64,000 nucleotides of DNA from Bacteroidota bacterium (lineage in GTDB: Bacteria; Bacteroidota; Bacteroidia; Chitinophagales; Chitinophagaceae). Location of the stretch: positions 131,245 through 195,244 of the forward strand of contig JAFDZS010000011.1 of assembly GCA_018266775.1 (NCBI GenBank), written 5' to 3'. The notes beneath the pieces are model-generated. The model saw only the letters and a program-made list of their open reading frames with translations, had not been told where the DNA came from and made no database searches. The first letter of the stretch is position 1. Each line of letters begins with the position of its first letter. A program made the translations under genes and the position numbers. Positions 8,818 to 15,304 of the stretch are shown piece after piece.

Positions 8818-9438
8818 TTAAAAACTACACACTGGCTCCAATCCTGAACCATTTGGCCTATTTTCTCTTACATACAAAGTCGATGATTCCCCTTGTAATT
8901 CAATAACATATTGACCAATTTGGGCACGAAATTCGTTTGTGCACATAGCTGTTGTCACGGTAATTTCATATCTATTCACTCCTAAAAGATGGGTTTCTGT
9001 TACAACATTTAACATAGTGCCATTATATTCCTCTCTAAGAATTACACGAGTGTTATTCTCTGGCTGACCGTTAAAATTTACAAATTTAAACTTTCTCCAA
9101 ACTGAAGAATACATGAAAAGGTGCTTAATACATCTTCGAATAAAGTCTTCAATAGTCGCTGGATCAATGCCGTCCCTTTTCCCGTTATCATCCCCTTGAT
9201 GATGTCTATCGAAATAATGTTTATCACCCCATACGTCAATAATCACTTCTTCCGTAGCCGTGCATATCATTCTACCACGCTGCGTGCTTTTATTTACCTT
9301 ATACTCCAATGGGTCTTCAATAACAATCGAAGTTTTTGAGTATATCTCAGATTTATAAATTCTTTTACGTTTCGGCTTGGAAGAATGATTGCCGTTTTGA
9401 TTTTCAAATTCGTTTTCCTGTAAATTTTCTGTTGTCAT
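8818..9438 (-). CDS. Hypothetical protein
   Basis: 206 residues, no family recognised. The N-terminus (to about residue 30) is polar and basic, with KPKRKRIYK, and looks disordered; there is no signal peptide or membrane segment, so it is probably cytoplasmic. The central part (VIIDVWGDKHYFDRHH, IEDFIRRCIKHLFMYS) mixes strands and helices, and His/Asp residues cluster at HYFDRHHQGDD. The gene stands alone in an AT-rich, repeat-flanked stretch with no co-oriented partner, which suggests acquired DNA. Coding is supported by an uninterrupted frame with balanced composition; function is unknown. Confidence 0.6.
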   Translation of the reverse strand: MTTENLQENEFENQNGNHSSKPKRKRIYKSEIYSKTSIVIEDPLEYKVNKSTQRGRMICTATEEVIIDVWGDKHYFDRHHQGDDNGKRDGIDPATIEDFIRRCIKHLFMYSSVWRKFKFVNFNGQPENNTRVILREEYNGTMLNVVTETHLLGVNRYEITVTTAMCTNEFRAQIGQYVIELQGESSTLYVRENRPNGSGLEPVCSF

Positions 9439-9844
9439 AATTGAATAAAGATTCGGTTTTTAATAAGATACCCTTGAAAGGGCGTTTATTTGTTATATAA
9501 CCAAATATTAATAATTACGAATTATACAGTTTGGACGGCGTAATTAAAGATACCTATTGGAGCGTAGAAGATTTTCAAGAGTGAGTAATTTTTCTTACCT
9601 TTGAACCCTTGTGTGACAAAACATTCTACAGAATTGGATAGGGGCTGAAAACCTATCCTTTTCTTTTTTATATAACACTTCACAAATATAGATAATATTA
9701 TTTAGTCATAAAAGTACTTTCCCTAATTCTTTAGTAATATTACTACGCAATTTAGTAATCAACAATTTCAGGTGATTTGTGAATATTTAAAAAAAGTGCG
9801 ATCTGCCGAAAGCAGGTAACTTTAAATATATTAAATGTACCACT
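9439..9844. other. Intergenic stretch with a candidate small RNA
   Basis: AT-rich spacer between divergently oriented hypothetical genes. Apart from the promoter/terminator pair at 9596-9672 and a small hairpin (CTGC-CGAAA-GCAG, about 9802-9814) nothing is recognisable. Confidence 0.5.
9596..9673 (+). ncRNA. Candidate small RNA of about 60 nt
   Basis: TACCTTTG (9596-9603) is a perfect -7 box. About 35 bases on, GGATAGG and CCTATCC form a 7-bp stem around GGCTGAAAA, followed at once by TTTTCTTTTTT, a textbook intrinsic terminator. No open reading frame lies between. A transcript from about 9609 to 9673 is predicted. No Rfam family is recognised, and a -33 box is not obvious. Confidence 0.45.
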
Positions 9845-10117
9845 ATGAACTTTAAAAAATTAATCACAGAACCCACAATGCTGGTTACTGGAATAATTCC
9901 ATTCCAAAGTAGTTATCACAAAAAAGAGCATCACGAACCGGAGGCTGAAGTTGTTGTTGAAGCAATAGAAAACATGGGTTTTCTCATTGGAAAAAGCAAT
10001 GTATATTATCTCTTTAATAACCAGCAAATAACTTATAGGGGAGTGACTGAACTTGCAACTATCAAGCAACGTAATTCTCCGCTAATATCTACGCTCGTGG
10101 AGAGGGGAAAAAAATAG
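9845..10117 (+). CDS. Small hypothetical protein
   Basis: 90 residues, no family recognised. It has no signal peptide or membrane helix; composition is mixed alpha/beta, with HHEPEAEVVVEAIENMGFLIGKSNVYYLFNN in the middle, which looks like a genuine folded domain. A TAACTTTA element about 20 bp upstream could be a weak promoter. Neighbours are repeats and orphan genes. It could be a small regulator, but nothing in the sequence proves that. Confidence 0.45.
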   Translation: MNFKKLITEPTMLVTGIIPFQSSYHKKEHHEPEAEVVVEAIENMGFLIGKSNVYYLFNNQQITYRGVTELATIKQRNSPLISTLVERGKK

Positions 10118-10224
10118 TTTTAAAGTAAGCGGCTGGCACCAGTAGCGAAGCGGAGAATAAAACAGAACAATTAATAATTGTCATAACCCTATATTATGTA
10201 TAAGTAGGTTAGCCTGTGGGGAGG

Positions 10225-10258
10225 GGGAAAAGTTAAGTTTTCTTTTAAAACTTTTCCC
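10225..10258. repeat. 10-bp inverted repeat
   Basis: GGGAAAAGTT (10225-10234) and AACTTTTCCC (10249-10258) with a 14-base loop; next to it CCCACG and CGTGGG (about 10256-10282) form a second, overlapping pair. The mutually exclusive pairing is notable, though no gene follows closely. Confidence 0.5.
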
Positions 10259-10338
10259 ACGTGCGTTTGCGGCTTGCGTGGGTATGCAGGGTAAGGTAAA
10301 AAAGGGAAGGAAGAAAATAAAAAAAAAGCTGCGGAGCA

Positions 10339-10400
10339 TTTCTCTGGAATGCAATGACCTTGCCGATAGGCTTGGAAAATGAAATGAAAGAGAAAGGAAC
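10339..10400. repeat. Dispersed repeat, copy 2
   Basis: Homologous to 8557-8614 over roughly 60 bp, best conserved at both ends (TTCTCTG-AATG-AATGACCTT and AATGAAAGAGAAAG). Confidence 0.5.
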
Positions 10401-10464
10401 AATAAAAACACAAAAGTATACTTTTCCACAGATTTAGAAGAAGTGTGCAGAATAGGGGTAGGAA

Positions 10465-10713
10465 TAATTTTGCAGAATTGAAAACAGAATTATATTATTG
10501 CGTTACAGTATTACGCTTAATATACATAAAAAATATGGTCAAGTATAAAAATACCTGACCATCTACGAGAAAGCAAAAGAATCAACGGATTGTTATCGTT
10601 TTCGGGAGCGGCGCTCAAACCAGTTCTCCCTTAGACCACACCGGGTTCTTGCCTTTCGTTAATTTAGAGAGCTAAAATACAAAAGAGCATGTGAAAGCAT
10701 GCTCTTAATTTTT
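10465..10713 (+). ncRNA. Candidate structured non-coding RNA
   Basis: TAATTTTG (10465-10472) matches the -7 consensus. Downstream are a stem ATGGTCA-GTAT / ATAC-TGACCAT (10535-10562, one internal mismatch), a GGGAG/CTCCC pairing near 10607-10633, and a 9-bp stem AAGAGCATG / CATGCTCTT (10683-10706) followed by AATTTTTAT, which reads as an intrinsic terminator. No coding frame fills the interval. It has no RNA family I recognise; tRNA, tmRNA, SRP RNA and RNase P signatures are absent. Confidence 0.4.
10683..10713 (+). terminator. Intrinsic terminator with no gene before it
   Basis: Stem 10683-10691 / 10698-10706 (9 bp, loop TGAAAG) then AATTTTTAT. It lies more than 500 bp after the last plus-strand gene, hence the RNA prediction above. 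Confidence 0.6.
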
Positions 10714-10856
10714 ATCCACATGCTCGTAAGTACAATAGTAAATAAATTCCCTAAAGTATTGCCGTTTTAGATATTAACAGGATGTTGATAGCTAAAATAA
10801 TTCTCACTTTCATAGCATATTTCCCGTAATTCCTGGCTATTTGAATTAACAAGATA

Positions 10857-10879
10857 GGGGTTTGCCGAAGGCAAACCTT
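10857..10879. repeat. Palindromic hairpin repeat, copy 2
   Basis: GGTTTGCC (10859-10866), loop GAA, GGCAAACC (10870-10877), perfect. Same orientation as the copy at 8632-8650, so the two bracket the orphan genes between them. Confidence 0.6.
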
Positions 10880-10937
10880 CTGACGTTTTAGGATAAAAGC
10901 TAATAGATTAGTATATTACCTTTCCCTAAAACAAATT

Positions 10938-11615
10938 ATGAAACCAATTTCTATTATTCTTTTAACCATCGTGGTATTTAGATTTGTCTCCCATTCCCAA
11001 ATAAAGGGGACGTTATTAATTGCAGGAATAGGGAAAGATGGATTAATAATGGTGGCAGATTCAAGAGGCTCAATATTTAATAGTCTTAAAATATCAAAAT
11101 ATGATTTTATTTCAATAGTTACATCTTTTGTTAAATACACAGATAGCTTATATCCAGTTTCAAAATTTCCAAGCTCAAAGACAACTTCTTTTATATTTGT
11201 GGGTTCGGATAGTGCAAATTATTTTATACAAGGCTATATGAGAGATTTGGGCTATACCCGAATCGTAAGAAAGAAGGTATTAATAAGTGATGCTAATGCT
11301 GTGCCATCATTAGGGATATATTATGAGTATAGTTCTCTTTATACTTGTGATACACTTGCAAATGAGTTTATAAAAGCAATCTATTCTTATGCTAAAAAAG
11401 CAAATTTAGAGTTTGAGATAGGTGGTCCAATTTCTATATTATGTATTGGATTGAATAATAAGTTAAAGTATTTTAAAAATAGCTTCTCAAGAAATACCTA
11501 TTTATCATTCTCTTCTTTTATAAAGGATTTAAAAAATGGGAAAAGAAAGTTTATTCCTATTGTATCTGGGGGAGATAAAAAGGCAATTCAGGCTATAATT
11601 GAAACTCATAAGTAA
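10938..11615 (+). CDS. Predicted secreted Ntn hydrolase, proteasome beta-like
   Basis: 225 residues with an N-terminal signal-like hydrophobic stretch (1-20). The following KGT-LLIAGIGKDGLIMVADSR fits the N-terminal-nucleophile fold of proteasome beta/HslV proteins: if the Thr of GT is Thr1, the Asp and Arg of D-S-R fall exactly at positions 17 and 19. A lysine comes near position 30, three residues short of Lys33. FIFVGSDSANYF matches the next conserved helix, and IGGPISILCIGLNN resembles the GG segment around Ser169. Such enzymes are normally cytoplasmic; an exported version is unusual. No partner or chaperone gene is adjacent. A weak box TACCTTTC lies at 10917-10924. Base composition is AT-richer than in flanking housekeeping genes. 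Confidence 0.7.
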   Translation: MKPISIILLTIVVFRFVSHSQIKGTLLIAGIGKDGLIMVADSRGSIFNSLKISKYDFISIVTSFVKYTDSLYPVSKFPSSKTTSFIFVGSDSANYFIQGYMRDLGYTRIVRKKVLISDANAVPSLGIYYEYSSLYTCDTLANEFIKAIYSYAKKANLEFEIGGPISILCIGLNNKLKYFKNSFSRNTYLSFSSFIKDLKNGKRKFIPIVSGGDKKAIQAIIETHK

Positions 11616-12098
11616 ATCTCCCCGTATTTTTTTTTTATTTCTCTGAAAGGGAATGAAACGCTTTTTTCTTTCAAATATTCAGGAAATTTTTTTTGATATT
11701 TGTATAAATGAGTTTCTTTTCTGCAAGAAAATACTATTAAATCTAATAAAAGAAAAAGTAATATTTTTCTGTATACCATATAAATGTTTTAAATTTACAA
11801 TAGCATACAAAAAGGATAGGAGTGTAAGTATATTTTTAAAAAATTAGCGTATCTCACTACGCTTTTTTTTGTGTCTATAATTTCAGTAAAAAACAATCTT
11901 ATCAATCAATCCTCGCTCCGATAAAGAAGGGCTGGCTTTTTTATTTTCTTTGCTTCCCTTTTTTAAACCAGATGTGCGCCTACTTAACATAATATTAATT
12001 ATAGGAATTTTGTTTGAAATAATAATTGCCGCTTCGCTATCGTGAAGGCAACTTGTAAAGTAAACCAATCATTCCCACGGTGCAACCATGCACAAGTC
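11616..12098. other. Intergenic AT-rich stretch
   Basis: Holds a short third match (11638-11660) to the dispersed repeat and a plus-strand terminator. Two short frames (plus 11653-11847, 64 residues; minus 11883-12068, 61 residues) have low-complexity composition and are not supported as genes, although the first ends within the terminator stem. Confidence 0.5.
11846..11870 (+). terminator. Intrinsic terminator
   Basis: AGCGTA (11846-11851) and TACGCT (11858-11863) around TCTCAC, followed by eight T. Probably ends transcription from the Ntn hydrolase-like gene, leaving a 3' region of about 230 bases. Confidence 0.65.
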
Positions 12099-13001
12099 CT
12101 ACTTATTTTCGTACCGGAAACTGAAAGGAATTTTCACCATCTTGCCAAATGAGTTGAGTACAATAAATTCACCCTTTCTTTCAATCATGCCTTTTTGATT
12201 GCTGTGGCTGGCAACATAAACTGTACCCGTTGTACCGGCAGCAAAAATTTCTTTTCCGCCACTTTCCATATCAAGCCGTACTTCTTTAAAACGATGCAGC
12301 AATGGTTCATTCGTTTTTACAACGGCTAAGTAATCGTTGTTGCGCCACCGTAAATTTTCAACCGTATCTGTAGCCGCTACAACCTGTATGCTGTACCGGG
12401 CTTTAATTAAGGAGTCTTCTTTGTCAATCGCTGCTTTGGAATAGGCTGTAAAACCCTGCAAAAATTGCCGCAGTATGGCGTAACTGTCTTTAAGGGATTT
12501 TGCCTGCAACCCAATCAACTGAACCTGGGTATTGTCGCTGGGTGTGGCATGAAAGCAAACAATGGTTGCAGCAGAATCCTTTTTTTCCGGGTCGTATGCC
12601 CGTGTGCCCACACAAAGGAATGCACCAATATGCTGAACCATAGAGTCGTATTCAACCAGGTTTATTTTGCTTGCAGCGGCTTCATTCTTTACATCTTTCA
12701 GGCCGGCATTCATTGCTCTTTCCTGGTCTGGCAGAGAAACCTGGTCTGCCACGGGTACCGGGTGCGCCGCCTCAACATGTATGCTTACACGGTGCAAAGA
12801 ATCACCCACCAGGGCAAAATCATAACTTTCCGTTTCATAAAACGTATTACTGTAGCGGTGTGCAATGGTAAAAACGGTACTGTCGTACGCAATGGAAATA
12901 TTGGGTTCAATAAACAAATAACTGTTGTGCTGCTGGCCGTATACATTGGTAAAACCCCGCAGCAGTATCATGGTAAATAAAATCAGTTTGTACATTTTCA
13001 T
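12099..13001 (-). CDS. Exported hypothetical protein
   Basis: 300 residues from ATG 13001, which puts a clean signal peptide at the N-terminus (MKMYKLILFTMILLRGFTNVYGQ cleaved after GQ or YG). An ATG at 13037 would overlap the OsmC gene's stop and put polar residues ahead. The mature part has beta-rich segments (SYLFIEPNISIAYDSTVFTIAHRYSN) and ends with KMVKIPFSFRYENK. No known domain is recognised. Spacing to the OsmC-like gene is short, so they may form one transcript with the DUF1801 gene, but they share no obvious function. Confidence 0.7.
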   Translation of the reverse strand: MKMYKLILFTMILLRGFTNVYGQQHNSYLFIEPNISIAYDSTVFTIAHRYSNTFYETESYDFALVGDSLHRVSIHVEAAHPVPVADQVSLPDQERAMNAGLKDVKNEAAASKINLVEYDSMVQHIGAFLCVGTRAYDPEKKDSAATIVCFHATPSDNTQVQLIGLQAKSLKDSYAILRQFLQGFTAYSKAAIDKEDSLIKARYSIQVVAATDTVENLRWRNNDYLAVVKTNEPLLHRFKEVRLDMESGGKEIFAAGTTGTVYVASHSNQKGMIERKGEFIVLNSFGKMVKIPFSFRYENK

Positions 13002-13033
13002 TGGTAAGATTGAATGAATAAATACCGCCATCC

Positions 13034-13432
13034 TCATTTCACCAGCGTAACATTTAAACCCTTCCGCAGTGTTTGATGAATCTCTGCAATACCATCGGTA
13101 AAATCAATCAACGCCGCCAACTGTTCTGGGCTGGCATCGGATACAATAACCGGTTTATACTGAAAATCACTTCCCGGTTCCCCTTCAGCTCCAAATGCAC
13201 CGGTCACTTCCACCACTACTGACTGCACTGTAATATTGCGCTTTGCCGCTTCCCGGTAAATATCATTGCAATAACAGGTAGCCAGCGACAGCAATAACAA
13301 CTCTGCCCCATTAACAGATGATCCAAAGCCTGAAGCTTTTGGTGCAATTGAAATCTTTTTTTGATCTGCGTTAGTAGCTACTACTACTTCGTGCTGATTC
13401 AACTGGCTCTTCACCACGGCTGATACTTTCAT
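13034..13432 (-). CDS. OsmC family protein, second catalytic cysteine missing
   Basis: 132 residues from ATG 13432 (MKVSAVVKSQ); a longer frame to 13474 is unlikely to be used. It has the OsmC beta sheet with the helix motif ELLLLSLATCYCNDIYREAAKRN. OsmC/Ohr proteins reduce organic hydroperoxides with two cysteines about 65 residues apart. Here the first is in ATCYC, but the second helix reads AEIHQTLRKG, where a Cys-Pro is usual. The protein may therefore be a non-peroxidatic OsmC relative. Cytoplasmic, no signal peptide. Confidence 0.85.
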   Translation of the reverse strand: MKVSAVVKSQLNQHEVVVATNADQKKISIAPKASGFGSSVNGAELLLLSLATCYCNDIYREAAKRNITVQSVVVEVTGAFGAEGEPGSDFQYKPVIVSDASPEQLAALIDFTDGIAEIHQTLRKGLNVTLVK

Positions 13433-13500
13433 ATTGTAATCAATAAAGTGAATAATAACGGGAAATGATTCCACCAGGCTGATGTACTATCCTTGCAGCA

Positions 13501-13932
13501 TTAGCCCGCTGCCGATTCCTTAACCCCATAACGAACTGCTTTTTCAAGCACATCCAGTTGAATATCTTTCAGCGATTTGAATTTGATGCAGTAGCCCGTC
13601 ACTTTAGCTTTGCCCAACGTATTACCGTAGGTTTTGGCTAAATAGGTTTTGTCTTTCAAACCCATAATATAAACAGATATGCCCGCAGTATTGGCGCTGA
13701 TGCCCACCTGGAAAAAATCCCTCGTTTTCCCATCCGCATATTTAATGGTGTAATGCCCATAACCAATATTGGGGTTGCTTACCGTTTTATTATTACTGTC
13801 CTTACCATCCTCAAACCACATTTGGCATCCAGGCAATACTTTCAGCATAAACCGGTGCAGTTCCTGCATCTCGCTGCGCCTGGGCGCATCAAGACTGTTC
13901 AGGTAGTGTTTAATTTGTTCCTGTATGGTCAT
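13501..13932 (-). CDS. DUF1801 domain-containing protein
   Basis: 143 residues from ATG 13932 (MTIQEQIKHYL). The sequence EQIKHYLNSLDAPRRSEMQELHRFMLKVLPG followed by a strand-rich middle and a final KSLKDIQLDVLEKAVRYG is typical of the YdhG/DUF1801 fold. This small family is widespread and has no settled biochemical role. It is cytoplasmic, and is transcribed toward the OsmC-like gene with a 68-bp gap. A longer frame to 13986 lacks support. Confidence 0.82.
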   Translation of the reverse strand: MTIQEQIKHYLNSLDAPRRSEMQELHRFMLKVLPGCQMWFEDGKDSNNKTVSNPNIGYGHYTIKYADGKTRDFFQVGISANTAGISVYIMGLKDKTYLAKTYGNTLGKAKVTGYCIKFKSLKDIQLDVLEKAVRYGVKESAAG

Positions 13933-14122
13933 AAAAATTGAAACTTCAACTGAAGATAATAAAATAACCCGGTGGCTGCAAAACAAAAAACTTAGTGCAC
14001 CGCTTTAATAAATTGCTTCGAAAAAGTATTGCCTGCCTGTATATACAACACACATATTCGTACAATTTGGGCATCGGTATAAAAATTCGCGGAGGCAGAC
14101 TCAAATTGAATAAACAACCGTG

Positions 14123-15295
14123 TTAGCCTTCTTCATCAAAACCAGCCTGTATAGCTTTGGTCAATGCCGGCAGGTTTTCTTGTAATTTCCCATTGGCAAT
14201 GGGAATACACAATGAATTCTGCAGCCGCTGAATAATAAGGTCAAGATTGGCACGTAAAGATAATAAACGGGTTTTTTGATCATTCAGGTCCCTGCTGTCT
14301 GCCTGTTGTTTAATCCGTTCGGCAATTTCGGTATTGATGCCCGCCAGTTTACTGTCAATCTGCCGAATGGCATCACCGGCAAAATCATTGTTCAGGAATT
14401 TGTCATCGCTGTAACAGGCAATGAATTTTTTCCTGTCGTCAAAACTTTCAAAGAAGAAAGTATTAACGGTTTCTGTAGCCACCCAACCGGAAAGCAGGCT
14501 GTTTTCGGAAACAATCATCAACGTAATTTTTGATTGCAGTACCGATTTTTTAATAAACGTATTAATACTGTCACCCGCAATCATATTCTGCACTTTGCTG
14601 GATTGTGCCGTATTGGGTGAATCTACAATCAAAGGAATATTTTGCTGCAGCAATGCTGTACACAATTCTTTTGTAACAAGTTCATCGCCGTGATTATAAG
14701 AAATAAACACCACATCCTCCATCTCCGTAACAGGTTTGCCTGAAAGCAATTCCGCTGCAAGGTCTACCAGCAGTACAGCTACAGATACCAGCAGTAAAAG
14801 AAAACAGAGGTGCAGTTTTAATTTAGAGGCCTGTACCGAATTGGGCAACCAGATTTTTTCCGGGTTATTTTCATTTAACGAATCGCAGATAGAACAATGC
14901 TGCCTCGTGGTGTTCACCCGGTTAATAACTTCATCTGTAGTATCAATAAGCACCGTACCGCTGATGATGTTTTTATAAGTGGTACTGACTTTATCATTCA
15001 GTATCTGCTTATTGGTCACCTTGCATACAATGCGGTTCCATTGGGCAATATATAGCCAGGTACTGAGAACAACGCAACTGGTAATGACAATGCGGATGAT
15101 CAGTACCTTCTGTTTATTCACCTGCTTAATAAACCCCACCACAAAAAAACTGGTAATGAAAGAAGCAAAGAAAACAATCATGGGCACCCCCACCCTGTAG
15201 TCATCAACCGGTAAAAACAATAATGACAAAGTTGCCACCAGCAGGCAAACAGTTACAGACAACAATAAAAATTTCCGGTTCAGTAAATGTTTCAT
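14123..15295 (-). CDS. Membrane-anchored TIR-domain protein
   Basis: 390 residues from ATG 15295. Hydrophobic segments near 9-28, 38-57, 66-86 and 162-181 predict four membrane helices, with an outside loop of about 75 residues (87-161) that carries a CSIC pair. After the last helix comes a cytoplasmic TIR domain (about 193-320): E-D-V-V-F-I-S-Y-N-H-G-D-E, then SENSLLSGWVATE, in which the W-x3-E spacing matches the catalytic glutamate of NAD-cleaving TIR domains (Glu275). A coiled region of about 60 residues follows. It starts 9 bp after the stop of a secreted-protein gene. The layout suggests a signal received outside and a TIR output inside; that is inference. Confidence 0.82.
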   Translation of the reverse strand: MKHLLNRKFLLLSVTVCLLVATLSLLFLPVDDYRVGVPMIVFFASFITSFFVVGFIKQVNKQKVLIIRIVITSCVVLSTWLYIAQWNRIVCKVTNKQILNDKVSTTYKNIISGTVLIDTTDEVINRVNTTRQHCSICDSLNENNPEKIWLPNSVQASKLKLHLCFLLLLVSVAVLLVDLAAELLSGKPVTEMEDVVFISYNHGDELVTKELCTALLQQNIPLIVDSPNTAQSSKVQNMIAGDSINTFIKKSVLQSKITLMIVSENSLLSGWVATETVNTFFFESFDDRKKFIACYSDDKFLNNDFAGDAIRQIDSKLAGINTEIAERIKQQADSRDLNDQKTRLLSLRANLDLIIQRLQNSLCIPIANGKLQENLPALTKAIQAGFDEEG

Positions 15296-15304
15296 ACGCA
15301 GCAA

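Larger units (their letters stand above)
10118..10937. other. 820-bp stretch without genes: repeats and a candidate RNA
   Basis: Contains a 10-bp hairpin (10225-10258), the dispersed repeat copy 2 (10339-10400), a candidate structured RNA (10465-10713) and the second GGTTTGCC hairpin (10857-10879). The open frames on the minus strand at 10181-10429 lie entirely within repeat sequence and are not counted as genes. Confidence 0.55.

Noticed and set aside
8818..9438. Assigning the orphan protein as a toxin or defence protein
   Set aside because: The island setting alone is not evidence; no catalytic motif is visible.
10181..10429. Overlapping minus-strand frames of 74-82 residues
   Set aside because: They cover the dispersed repeat and hairpins, are biased in composition and have no recognisable family.
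10600..10680. tRNA-like sequence on either strand (GGGAGCGGCGCTC...)
   Set aside because: No acceptor stem, T-loop GTTCRANNC or anticodon arm that pair properly; only partial pairing.
11653..11847. 64-residue plus-strand frame before a terminator
   Set aside because: Composition is that of AT-rich non-coding DNA (Phe/Ile/Lys); the terminator is better assigned to the upstream gene.
11883..12068. 61-residue minus-strand frame
   Set aside because: Low-complexity Ser/Lys-rich sequence with no promoter and no match to a known family by eye.
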